Positions 1 to 10,559 of a stretch of 64,000 bases of DNA are shown here, piece by piece. Below the pieces are notes generated by a model. The model had not been told where the DNA came from, ran no database searches, and saw only the letters and a list, made by a program, of their open reading frames with translations. The first letter of the stretch is position 1; every line of letters starts with the position of its first letter. A program made the translations under genes and the position numbers. This stretch comes from Enterocytospora artemiae (Eukaryota; Microsporidia): assembly GCA_038659295.1 (NCBI GenBank), contig JASNGC010000002.1, forward strand, positions 1 through 64,000, written 5' to 3'.

Positions 1-246
1 TTAATTTTTGAGTATTACTCTAAATACTTATACCTATATACATATACAATATATATTATATATATTATATAATTTTTTCGTACCATATATATATACATAT
101 ACAATATAATATATATAATTTTTCACCATCTTAATGGTATCCTCCTGTACTTATCTTCTCCCATCAATAAATCCGTGATTCATTCCCTACCCAACCTTTT
201 TGCCTATTCCTTTCTCTTCCTCTCACCTTAATCCCATTCTTTTCCG
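1..246. repeat. Subtelomeric duplicated segment, copy A
   Basis: This block recurs almost unchanged at about 3778-4024. Both copies start with the same T/A-rich run (TTAATTTTTGAGTATTACTC), pass through a TATATA-rich tract and a stretch containing CTTAATGGTATCCTCC, and end near CATTCTTTTCCGTC. Small indels occur in the TATATA tract. No gene is seen in it. It is part of a mosaic subtelomere built from repeated pieces. Confidence 0.85.
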
Positions 247-319
247 TCACTCCATCTCGAAAATCATTTCATGTCTTATTCCATCACCACCTTTCCTCAT
301 TTACTCTCTTCAACACCGT

Positions 320-480
320 ATTAAAATCCCCTCGCCATGTTCCCACTTCCAGAATTAATACCGAGATCCTTTGATCAAATTTTCAACTTCTCATATCCTT
401 TACTTAACTCTTAACTATACATATTTATACTCTAATTTATTCAACAATAAACATATTTAATTTCCTGACTCTTTCCATTC
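320..480. repeat. Subtelomeric repeat shared with 5190-5400
   Basis: The stretch beginning CAACACCGTATTAAAATCCC is repeated at about 5190 with few substitutions. The copy at 5190 contains a short extra internal segment near 5220-5260. The similarity continues through the CAACAATAAACATATTTAAT and CCATCAATAAATTGTCCTT regions. No coding content is seen. Confidence 0.75.
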
Positions 481-749
481 CCCCGATACTCCCATCAATA
501 AATTGTCCTTGCTCTAACCTCACAATATATTCATTTCTGCAAAGTAGTTCATAATCTATATTTCCTAATAACGTATACATACACTATGTATAACATACAT
601 TATATATAACACATTCCATCATCTAGAATATCATATTCCTATTCTATGTACCTTCTTTACCTCTTCCACTAATAAATTATACTTATTCAACCGTTTCTTC
701 CCAATTAACTCTTTTCCCCTATATATAATATTCAATCCTTCATTCTCCA

Positions 750-1212
750 AATCCTTTCTCTCTATATCATTTTAATCCCACTGATCTTTTCATCCACACT
801 CCATCTCAAAACCATCAGAATATCGCTCTTGTTCCCACCACCCAACTCAGTCATGTGGTCAACAATTCCATCATCCATCATGAATTGATCTTCCCACCAA
901 ACTTGATCACGTACATAATCACCATCACTTCGATCACGTACATCGTCATCCCATCATTTTCATAAAGGTAATCACCACCACACCAACCATGCTTCGAAAC
1001 AGTTAGAATCAGAAGGTTTCTATTTTTATTCCTGGTTTTCTTGTACTCTTCAACCGTCCTTCTATACAACCTGACCTACCCAGCCCATTCCTCTGTTACC
1101 TCCGCATTTCGATGTTCATGGTTCTCGCCGTTGTACATCTTTGCTTCAGGATATACAAACGTCCAATCATCTCTTGTGACATTCATTGCTTTCAATAATA
1201 TCCCTCATTAAT
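750..1212 (+). pseudogene. Decayed copy of subtelomeric membrane-protein family
   Basis: The sequence follows the layout of the intact gene at 6714-7292: a TCTCTATATCATTTTAATCCCACTG-like start region, CAT/GTCA-rich repeats (CGATCACGTACAT), a TCAGGATATACAAACG segment matching the ATACAGATG region of the intact copy, and a terminal CATTAATAAAG. The start codon is lost and the frame is broken. A near-duplicate of its first part lies at about 5455-5590. Confidence 0.55.
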
Positions 1213-2610
1213 AAAGCTTGCATCCTTCCACTATTTCGTATTCACATCTCCCTAACTTCACTGGTGATACCTACAATTAAATCTTATATCCGAGATCCTT
1301 TATTTCAAAATATTAACTTCTCTCAATCCTTAAAGATCTTTTATTTTAGGTTTTAACTATTACTCTAAATACAGATTTATAACTAAAAATTTCTTCATTC
1401 TATACCATCCTTTATACCATATATACCATTTTTATACCATATCATACTATTTCATCTCTCCATTCCATAACTTCTTTCTTTATACCATCCAACTAATCCC
1501 ATTCTTCCTCCTTCCATACATTTCCTCAAACTGCACTTATAAATATCATAATTCTTTTTCCTCTGGCCGTCAATAACTAACCTTAATACTAAACTATTCA
1601 TAACTATACTAAATTCTACTCTCCATTATGGCTAAGAACATTAATACACTTTCACTTATATTTAACTAACAATACTACTCTCCACTATTCTTCTCCCCAA
1701 TTAAAAATACCTTACATTCCTCTTTCCACCCAACCTAACTCTCCATACTCTACCCTCAGTAATTACTTCTTCTATTTAATCTCTTTATTTCCCACCATAA
1801 TAATAACCCATTATCCTTTCCTCACAATCCTTATCATTCATATATTTCTCAATATCAATTCTTACCAAACTATATTTTTTTATACTATACATAATATATA
1901 TACGGTATAACTATATATTCTATATCATATATGCTATACATATCACATATACCTTTATACTACACATAATAAATCCCTGACTCCACTCCCCTTCATATAT
2001 TTGCTTTTCCTTAACCTATAACACCACTCAATTAGCCTACCATCTCTCCTAATCCAAACAGGTCATCAATATATCTCCCCTTCTCCTCTGTACACTCCCA
2101 CATCCGCAAGTCCCCTGTCTCTTCCATAAATCATATATCGTAGTCTCTAGTATTCGTCTCCCGCAAAACATCTTAAGTCCTTACCTACCACATACTCTCC
2201 ATATGTATCCACTCTCTCCTGCAAACCTAATCTTGGTTTTTCTCCTTGTCCATTAGCCAATCTTCTTCAGTCCTCAATTTCCATCCTTCCTCTGACTCCC
2301 ACTTCAATTTTCATACTAGTTCCCCTTCGTCAATCTTAGCCTCCTCTAACTATCCACTAAAGTATCCGTCTTCTATTCCTGACCTATCCCCAAAAACTGC
2401 ATCTTCTCCCAAAACACCAATAAGTCTCATGACTGGTCTAGTATATGACTTTCATTTCTTAACTTACTCCTCCTGACCCTTCTAGTCAAGTTCTTCTTCT
2501 ACCAACTATCATCTAATCATATCTCGTCCATCATATTCCTTGGTCTTTTATCTTTTCCGTTCCTCTCTATCTCGAATCTTCCCAATAACTTCTCAAATCT
2601 GTCTTACTTC
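1213..2610. other. Subtelomeric sequence without recognisable gene
   Basis: Pyrimidine-rich (C+T) plus-strand sequence with short TATATA tracts (around 1870-1980) and recurrent AATAAA-containing fragments. The open frames here are short, lack family resemblance and are explained by the strong C/T bias. I see no gene, tRNA or telomeric repeat array. Confidence 0.6.
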
Positions 2611-2696
2611 TAGCTGCTCATAACTGAATTTTTCGTTTACGAATATTTCTTCATAGCTACTCATAACTGAATTTTTCGTTTACGAGTATTTCTTCA
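2611..2696. repeat. 43-bp direct repeat, two copies
   Basis: Two tandem copies of a 43-base unit beginning TAGCTRCTCATAACTGAATT, at 2611-2653 and 2654-2696. They differ at a couple of positions. No coding role is seen. Confidence 0.85.
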
Positions 2697-3777
2697 TTAT
2701 ACTACATATCCTTTACACTATACATAATAGCATTTTCTTATCATATACTATATATAACATTTTCTTGTCACATACACTGGAATATTCTGCCTTTCCACTC
2801 TTTCCCCAGAATCTGAGTTCTTACTCAATGTATCTTCCGACATCCTTTTATACATTCCCTGCTTCATGCCATTTCATATCTTCATCTTCTGATATCTATC
2901 TCATCCCCTATCACTCTTACTATTATACTATCCACACCCTATTTATATCTGATAAAGCTTTTCTCCGGTCATATTAATCTTTTTGTCCAATCTCCATAGT
3001 CTGTACCACTTCGTGATCTCTACAACTAAATCGTCTATCTGAGAACCACTATTTCGATCCTTTGATTCAAAATATTGATTCCCTATAAATTCATTTTTAA
3101 TCCTTAACCATATCTTATACACAACTCGATTTAATTTATTCTGTAGCATCAATTTTCCTGAAATATAAAAATATTTAAATTTCTTATTCTGACTCTTTCC
3201 ATTTCTTCACTTAGTACTCTCCAATCAATAAATCTTTGATCTAACATCATCAATACACCATATTCATATCTTTTATCTGTACATCACATCTTCTTGATAT
3301 ATACTATATATAATATTTTATACCATATACACATATGATACCTATCACTTCATAATATTCATATATCATATTCCACTAGTCATCATAACCCTATCTAGTA
3401 TGTTGCTTCTTTACTTCTCCAATTAATAATTTCATAATTTTTTCTATCTAACTAACTTCATCTCCATATAAGTATTCTGTACAGACCATCTCCTCTAACT
3501 TTATTTCCACCGATTCCATCTCGAAACGCCCATTCAATATCTTTCCTCATCTCCTACAACTAACTATTCATAACTTTAGTTCTCCTCTTCAATTCAATCC
3601 CCCACGGTGTACTAAGGTCTTTATTCCGAGGTCCTTTTATAGATTCCCTGCTGCTTCCACTATCTTTATATCTACCATGAGATTCTCTCTTTAATAAACT
3701 TTTGTTCCAACCACTATTTCGATTGTCTCCATTGTCCTGATATCTACAATTCAATCTTCTATCTGAGATCCTTTATT
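2697..3777. other. Subtelomeric sequence without recognisable gene
   Basis: AT-rich and C/T-biased. A fragment near 3640-3700 (TTTATATCTACCATGAGATTCTC followed by TTTAATAAAC) resembles the 3' end of the subtelomeric membrane-protein family, so this stretch probably holds further remnants of it. No intact gene is seen. Confidence 0.55.
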
Positions 3778-4024
3778 TTAATTTTTGAGTATTACTCTAA
3801 ATACTTATACCTATATACATATACAATATATATTATATATATTATATATTTTTTTCGTACCATATATATATACATATACAATATAATATATATAATTTTT
3901 CACCATCTTAATGGTATCCTCCTGTACTTATCTTCTCCCATCAATAAATCCGTGATTCATTCCCTACCCAACCTTTTTGCCTATTCCTTTCTCTTCCTCT
4001 CGCCTTAATCCCATTCTTTTCCGT
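3778..4024. repeat. Subtelomeric duplicated segment, copy B
   Basis: Second copy of the segment at 1-246, offset about 3777 bases. After about 4024 it runs into a decayed member of the small membrane-protein family, whereas copy A diverges at the same point. The duplication boundary therefore lies inside the family's signal-peptide coding region. Confidence 0.85.
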
Positions 4025-4400
4025 CGATACTCCTCGAAAGCACCATGAGTCCATCCCCATCATTCTTGTAGATACTCTACTAGTCACAAAAGTAAATCCC
4101 ACCAAACCTAATCACGTACATAATAATGTCCGTCACTTCGACCACACTGATAATCATTCATCACAAAAGTAGTGTCTCTCACATCAGCCATCCCTCTCAA
4201 CAAGATGAATCTGAACATTCCGTTTTTATTTCTGGTCTCGTCTGTCCGTCAACTGAATCTGCATGGGCCTTTACCTGGCTATCCATTCTCTCATCGTTTC
4301 TTCTGTGTTTTGACCTTTTCTTCATAGTTCTCGTCTTCCAGACATACTAACTGTTCTCCACCCATCTTATTTCTATCTTGCTCCATGAGATTATCCCACT
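3985..4400 (+). pseudogene. Decayed copy of subtelomeric membrane-protein family
   Basis: It begins CTCTTCCTCTCGCCTTAATC, matching the signal-peptide coding part of the intact gene at 6714. It continues with GCACCATGAGTCCATCCC, CACAAAAGTAAAT and hydrophobic-coding C/T-rich sequence, ending in GAGATTATCCCA at about 4388. The ATG is replaced (the ATTCCTTTCTC context) and the frame is interrupted. Confidence 0.6.
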
Positions 4401-4884
4401 AACTGAGCTTCCATCCTATCTCCATTCCGTATTAATATCTCCTTAGTTCGCAGTACCACTTCATGATCCCTACAATTAAATCATCTATCTCGAACCTTGA
4501 TTCTTAACCATATCTTATACACTTGACTCCATTTATTCAGCGATCCCAATCTCTCCGGAGTATCAAACGTATCTCGACAAATTCTTATTCTGACCCTTTC
4601 CATTCCACCGTGTACTCCCCATCGCAATAGATTCTCTTTGCTCTACTCTCTCCAATACACTATATTCATTACCTCATATCTTCTTAAATACTGCATTTCC
4701 ATACCATATATTATATATAGCGCATATACTCCTTTCCATCAACTAGAACGTCATAACCCTGCTCTAGTTATCTTCTTTACTTCTCCCATTAATAAATTCA
4801 TAATCCATCTGTTTATTTTTTACTAATTCTCCCCTATATATATAGTATTGTATAATATCCAAATAGCCTCTTCCTCTCATTTTA

Positions 4885-5180
4885 ATCCAACTGGTCTTTC
4901 ACACTTTCTTCATCTTCTCGAAAGGAATGATATTCCTGATCCCATCATCCGTCACAAAAAATGGCATTCTGTCAACCTGCTCTCCAAAAATCTGAAATGA
5001 TGATTCCTAGCGGTTTCTTCTCTCCTACCCTTCAACCGAATCCACCTGAGCTTTTGTACAAAGTATCTTGTTCATTCCTCGGTGCTTTTATATCTTCCTG
5101 GTTCCATCATTTCATATCTTATTGCATGTTCTCCACCTTCCACATCTTATTTATATCTGTTACGAGATTATCCCATTAAT
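4885..5180 (+). pseudogene. Decayed copy of subtelomeric membrane-protein family
   Basis: It starts CTCATTTTAATCCAACTGGT (compare the intact copy at about 6729) and passes through CGTCACAAAAAATGG. It ends with the family 3' signature ACGAGATTATCCCATTAATAAAC at 5160-5182. No continuous reading frame links these parts. Confidence 0.6.
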
Positions 5181-5189
5181 AAACTTCTC

Positions 5190-5650
5190 TTCAACACCGT
5201 ATTAAAATCCCCTCACCATGTTCCCACTTCTGAATCCTATGGTTCCATCCCTCCCACTTCCAGAATTAATATCGAGATCCTTTGATCAAATTTTTAATTT
5301 CTCATATCCTTTACTTAACTCTTAACCATACATATCTATAATCTAATTTATTCAACAATAAACATATTTAATTTCCTGACTCTTTCCATTCCCCCGATAC
5401 TCCCCCATCAATAAATTGTCCTTACCATAACATCACAATATATTCATTTCTCCAAATCCTTTCTCTCTATATCATTTTAATCCCACTGATCTTTTCATCC
5501 ACACTCCATCTCAAAACCATCGGAATATCGCTCTTGTTCCCACCACCCAACTCAGTCATGTGGTCAACAATTCCATCATCCATCATTTCGTATTGACTCT
5601 CCCTAACTTCACTGGTGATATCTACAGTTAAATCTTCTACCTGAGATCAT
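5190..5650. repeat. Mosaic duplication of 320-890
   Basis: Two blocks are shared with the left end: CAACACCGTATTAAAATCCC onward (compare 320-500) and TATATCATTTTAATCCCACTG to CCATCATCCATCAT (compare 758-880). The sequence between them in the left copy (about 540-720) is missing here. No functional gene is seen. Confidence 0.75.
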
Positions 5651-5940
5651 TTATTTTAGTTTTTAGGTATTACTCCAAATAAGGTATCCAAGTGAAAGTT
5701 TCCTCATTTTATACATATATATAATATACAATATATACACATATATATAATATATAATTTTTTATACATATATAATATTTTTGTACCATACAACATCATC
5801 TCATATAAAATTATCCAAAACCCCCCATATTCCCATTTTAATATCTACTCACCCACTAATAAATCCATTACCTACCCTGCATTGTTTACTAATTAACCTT
5901 TTCGCCCATATATATATTATTCCATAGAATATAGACCCAA

Positions 5941-6320
5941 ATGTTTTCTCTTCCTCTCATCTTAATCCCATTCGTCTTTTCTGTCGATACTCCATCTCGA
6001 AAGAACAACGAGTCCATCCCCATCATTGATCATGCAGATAATGACTGTTCCATCACGAAAGTGATCATTCCATCAAGCTCAATCACACAAATAATCACCG
6101 TCATGTCGACCATACTCCTCAACAACCAAAATCCAGAGATCCATATTTTCTTTTCGGGTTTATCTTCTTGGTTTGCCTTTTAATTCCTAGATCCGCAAAA
6201 GAAGAGCTTTTCATATCTTTATCTCTGGATATGCAGACGTAAACTCTCTCCGTCCGCTCTAGCACTCATCACCCTAGTGTATTACTTTGCACATGTTGTT
6301 TGTATTAACACCTCCATAGT
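5941..6320 (+). pseudogene. Truncated copy of subtelomeric membrane-protein family
   Basis: An ATG preceded by GACCCAA opens a frame beginning MFSLPLILIPFVFSVDTP, nearly identical to the signal peptide of the intact gene at 6714. The frame stops after 80 codons at 6183. Downstream sequence still resembles the intact gene's 3' half out of frame (GGATATGCAGACG at about 6230). It could still make a short secreted peptide, but frameshift decay is more likely. Confidence 0.6.
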
Positions 6321-6713
6321 CGTGGCCCACCACCGTCCTGATCTCTGCAATTAAATCTTCTGCCTGTGAATCAATATTTCGACCTTTTAATTCAAGATAT
6401 TACTTCCCCAGTCCGTAACAGATTCTTAACCACCTTGGGTAAATTTATTTGATATGTCGATCTCCCTGAAATATAAATGTAATTTCCTGGCTCAATACTC
6501 CACAATATAACATACTATAAGTTTCATGTGTTTTACCTATACATCACATCTTCCAAATATACCCTGATGTGCGTCTGCATACTCCTACTCTGGTATGCAC
6601 CTTTATTTCATCCATCAATGAACCCAGAGCTATTTTCCTCCCCATAACTAGACTACTTTTGCCAATTAGCTCTTTTCGGCCACACATATATTATTCAATG
6701 TTCCATTCCCCAA

Positions 6714-7292
6714 ATGTTTTCTCTTCCTCTCATTTTAGTCCCACTGGTTTTTTGCGTAGACACTCCAAAGCATCGTGAGAGTGTCGATCCCATCATTGAT
6801 CAAGATAGTCCTATTCGTCACGAATGTGTGGATCGCGTAGATAGTCCTATTCGTCACGAATGTGTTCATCACGTAGACAATCATCCCACCAAGCTTGATC
6901 GTGTAGATAATACCCAGCCCCATCACGTGGATCGTGATCCCATCATTGGCCACAAAAATAACGATTTCACCCAACTTAGCCATGTGGGTGATGACTGCAT
7001 TAGCCGTGCAGATAGTGACTGTGCTGTCAACCACACTTCTCAGCAGTCAAAATCTGATGATTCTTCCATCACCTCCTTCCTCCTCATCTGGCTTCTTTTG
7101 TGTAAATCGGAAAGAGATCTACGCAATTCCATCTTTGGTCTCCTTGTCATTTCGATATTTTGCCTGCTAGCCTTCGCTGCCTTGTATCTTTGTCGCCAGA
7201 TATACAGATGTGTGGTGCTCTATCCCGCCGCCTCCACTATTTTCACCATTATGGGCCTTACCGCATTTTGTTTATGCCTGCTGCTTCGATGA
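6714..7292 (+). CDS. Small secreted/membrane protein, subtelomeric family
   Basis: 192 residues, unknown function. Residues 1-15 (MFSLPLILVPLVFCV) look like a signal peptide. A polar Asp/His-rich middle follows with an internal repeat: SPIRHECV occurs twice, at about 32-39 and 44-51, with more VD and HVD units to about residue 75. The C-terminal third has hydrophobic segments at about 119-130, 140-160 and 174-191, so it is probably membrane-anchored. The ATG follows CATTCCCCAA, the CCC-type element seen across this window, and the stop is followed by a CCCATTAATAAAG (AATAAA) signal. At least five broken copies lie between 1 and 6320, which marks it as the intact member of a subtelomeric family. 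No known domain is recognised. Confidence 0.6.
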   Translation: MFSLPLILVPLVFCVDTPKHRESVDPIIDQDSPIRHECVDRVDSPIRHECVHHVDNHPTKLDRVDNTQPHHVDRDPIIGHKNNDFTQLSHVGDDCISRADSDCAVNHTSQQSKSDDSSITSFLLIWLLLCKSERDLRNSIFGLLVISIFCLLAFAALYLCRQIYRCVVLYPAASTIFTIMGLTAFCLCLLLR

Positions 7293-7492
7293 GATTATCC
7301 CATTAATAAAGTTTGGTACCACCTTTTAATCGATTATATCAATGATTTAAAATATCTGGTCTGGATATCGATCATTCCCACAATTAAAGAACCAATGAAT
7401 ACATAACACCATTAATAAATTCATTACCACACCAACATATCTTTATTCACTACAGCTATACACACCAGCATAGCACGTGCCCTCCCCGATCT
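7293..7492. other. Spacer between membrane-protein gene and minisatellite
   Basis: It holds the AATAAA-type signal downstream of the 6714 gene and more ATTAATAAA fragments near 7410. Nothing else is recognised. Confidence 0.4.
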
Positions 7493-7996
7493 ACCACACC
7501 AACATATACACACACCACACCAACATATACACACATTTTATATATACTACCACACCAACATATATACACATTTTATATATACTACAACACCAACATATAC
7601 ACACATTTTATATATACTATACAACATATACACACATTTTATATATACTACCACACCAACATATACTACATATACACACATTTTATATATACTAACCAAC
7701 ATATACACACATTTTATATATACTACCACACCAACATATACTACATATACACACATTTTATATATACTACCACACCAACATATACTACATATACACACAT
7801 TTTATATATACTACCACACCAACATATACACACATTTTATATATACTACCACACCAACATATACACACATTTTATATATACTACCACACCAACATATACT
7901 ACATATACACACATTTTATATATACTACCACACCAACATATACTACATATACACACATTTTATATATACTACCACACCAACATATACTACATACAC
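7493..7996. repeat. Minisatellite flanking the SSU rRNA 3' side
   Basis: More than ten tandem units built from CCACACCAACATATAC, an optional TACATATAC insert and ACACATTTTATATATACTA. Unit length is roughly 35-45 bases and varies by presence of the insert. Long open frames on both strands here are products of the repeat, not genes. The array stops about 45 bases before the SSU rRNA 3' end. Confidence 0.9.
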
Positions 7997-8039
7997 ACAC
8001 ATCCATGCATCCCACGACACATCACCTCACAAAATCCGT

Positions 8040-9317
8040 AATGATCCTGCGGCTGGTTCACCGACCGCAACCTTGTTACGACTTGTACCTTATCTAGCTA
8101 TGACTATTCAGAACCGGGGCTCTTCATCTCCATAACCATCTGAGATAGTGACGGGCGGTGTGTACAAACTACAGGGACTCATTCACCATGACTTAATGAA
8201 TCATCGTTACTAGGAATTCCTCGTTCATAGCTCATTTACAAGAGCTAATCCCTCGCACTCCAAAATCCATCTGCAAGAACATCGAGTATTGTATTGCGCG
8301 TGCCGCCCAGGGCATCTGAGGGCATCACTGATCTGTTATCGCCTTCTCCTTCCTGTGCCATTCTGCACCTGTCTCCAAAGATCTCACTGATTATAGCACT
8401 TAAGCTGAAAGTCATCCCATCAATTTCCAACGACCATGCACCACTCCTGCTGCGCTCACGTAGTCGATCTCTGCGCTGCTTGGTCCTGGTAAGTTTTCCC
8501 GCGTTGAGTCAAATTAAGCCGCACAATCCACTCCTGGTAGTGTAGTTCCGTCAATTTCACTTTAAGTTTCACCCTTGCGAGCGTACTATCCCCAGAGCCC
8601 GAAAACTATGATTTCTCCCAGCAAACACTCCCGTGTCCTGCTTGTCGGCATCGTTTACTGCTGGAACTACAGCGGTATCTAATCACTTTCGATCCTCCAG
8701 CCTTCGTCCTTGATCCCCAGACTCGTTCAAGTGCATCGCTTTCGCCTCCGTCAGTCCAGGCGGGGTCTTGGTCATTTCATCTCTCGCCCGCCTATACTAT
8801 GCACTCTGCCCGTTCCGCCATCCTTAGCAAACCCTGCACCCTTGACCGGTGCCCTTCAATTGCATATACAACTACGGACTTTTTAACTGCAGCATCCACC
8901 ATAGACACTCTTGGAGTCGGTATTACCGCGGCTGCTGGCACCAAACTTGCCCTCCAATACTCAAAGCACTTGTTTACTGTGCCCTCTAATCTACGTCTCA
9001 TAACTGCCTCCTCACCAAAGAGTGGGCAATTTTCGCGCCTGCTGCCGTCCTTGGACGTGGGAGCCATCTCTCAGGCTCCCTCTCCGGAATCAAACCCTCA
9101 TTTCCCGTCACCCGTCATCGTCTTGGTAGTCCTTTACACTACCAACTAACTGATAGGGTTGCGTCTTATTCTTGCCTCTTAGCCACAGCTTGCCGTGGTT
9201 ATCTGTACCATCAAGAGCAAATCATCGCAACATTACTGAGCCGTTCGCCATTTCTATTAAGCATGCATGGCTAAATCTCAGAGACTAGCATCTACGTCAG
9301 GCAGAATCAACCTGGTG
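8040..9317 (-). rRNA. Small-subunit (16S-like) ribosomal RNA, microsporidian type
   Basis: Read on the minus strand, the gene begins CACCAGGTTGATTCTGCC at about 9317. It contains GTGCCAGCAGCCGCGGTAAT (about 8923-8942) and the ATTAGATACC region (about 8673), and ends GTAACAAGGTTGCGG...GCAGGATCATTA at about 8040. The length, near 1.28 kb, is far below the usual eukaryotic 1.8 kb and typical of microsporidia. It lies downstream of the LSU on the same strand, separated by about 400 bases. Ends are placed by recognising conserved terminal sequences and may be off by a few bases. Confidence 0.95.
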
Positions 9318-9719
9318 TCCTGTCATCTCCCCCGTGGCCTATCCCAATCCTGCAAATCCGTGGCAATCCATTGCCCACATCACACTCTTGCCTCTATCCA
9401 CAGACCCACACGCATTTCCGCCTCGCCAAAATGCCTGTGCACACGGGTTTCCCCACGCTCGTACCCCCCTGCCGCGCATGTCCATTGCTGGGCCATGTGT
9501 CGCGAGGCGCACAGAATGTCGCACAATGTCATAGCATGGTACAATGTCATGCTAATGCACATATCAGCCTGCACAATATCATGCCAATGCACATACCACA
9601 ATATCCTGCACACACCACCACACAATATCATGCACAACATCACTACCCACCACGACCCGCTTCCCCACAAAAAGGCGCAGGCCTGCCTGAAACACTCGTA
9701 ATGTATACTCGCTTCGCAC
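9318..9719. other. Spacer between LSU and SSU rRNA genes
   Basis: About 400 bases, GC-richer than the subtelomere. It carries short imperfect repeats around CACAATGTCAT / CACAATATCATGC and CCAATGCACAT (9510-9640). On the transcribed (minus) strand it follows the LSU 3' end and precedes the SSU 5' end. No 5S rRNA or tRNA is recognised. Confidence 0.6.
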
Positions 9720-9902
9720 AGCAGCCCCCTTACGTGCGTCGTCTCCGCACCCCCGTGTCCCCAAGTCCCCATTCTGGCTTAGAGGCTTTCAGCCATTACA
9801 GGCTGGATGTAGCTGCGCCCCCGCCTTAACAGACGAGCGCCCGACCAGTGATCCAGACCAGAACTTCCTCTCGTACTACTCTGGCCTGCTCTCAGACACC
9901 TG

Positions 9903-9957
<55 letters not shown>

Positions 9958-10060
9958 GTTGGTGGGTGAACAATCCAACACTAGGTGATTTCTGCTTCAC
10001 CATGCTAGGAAGAGCCGACATCGAAGAATCAAAAAGCGGCGTCGATACGATCTCTCGGCC

Positions 10061-10093
<33 letters not shown>

Positions 10094-10372
10094 CGTCACT
10101 TCTGCACCTAACCGTTGCAAAAGATCTCTAGGCCCCTGTTTCCAGTCATCAATACGTGCGTCTGCACCTATGTCAAGCTCGCTTTTGCCCTTATGCTCCA
10201 CGAGTGGTTTCCATCCCCTCTAAGCGAACCTTTGGACGTCTGCGTTACTTTGTAGCAGTCGTGCCGCCCCAGCCAAACTCCCCATCAGGCAACCAACCGT
10301 CTAGTCACGGGCGCCAGTGGTCTCACACAGTAACCCACCTCGCTACGACACCCAGACTAGCCAATCTGCCTC

Positions 10373-10409
<37 letters not shown>

Positions 10410-10481
10410 GCATATCCCAAGCCCGTTCCCTTGGCTGTAGGTTCGCAAAGCAGTAGGTAGGGACAGTGGGAATCTCGTTGC

Positions 10482-10559
<78 letters not shown>

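Noticed and set aside
7477..7798. Open frames with YIHTFYIYY- or VYIKCVYM-type repeats
   Set aside because: They are translations of the minisatellite; no start element or domain.
7493..7996. Repeat array as a telomere
   Set aside because: Units are long, mixed in composition and internal to the sequence; no short G-rich telomeric repeat is seen at the window edge either.
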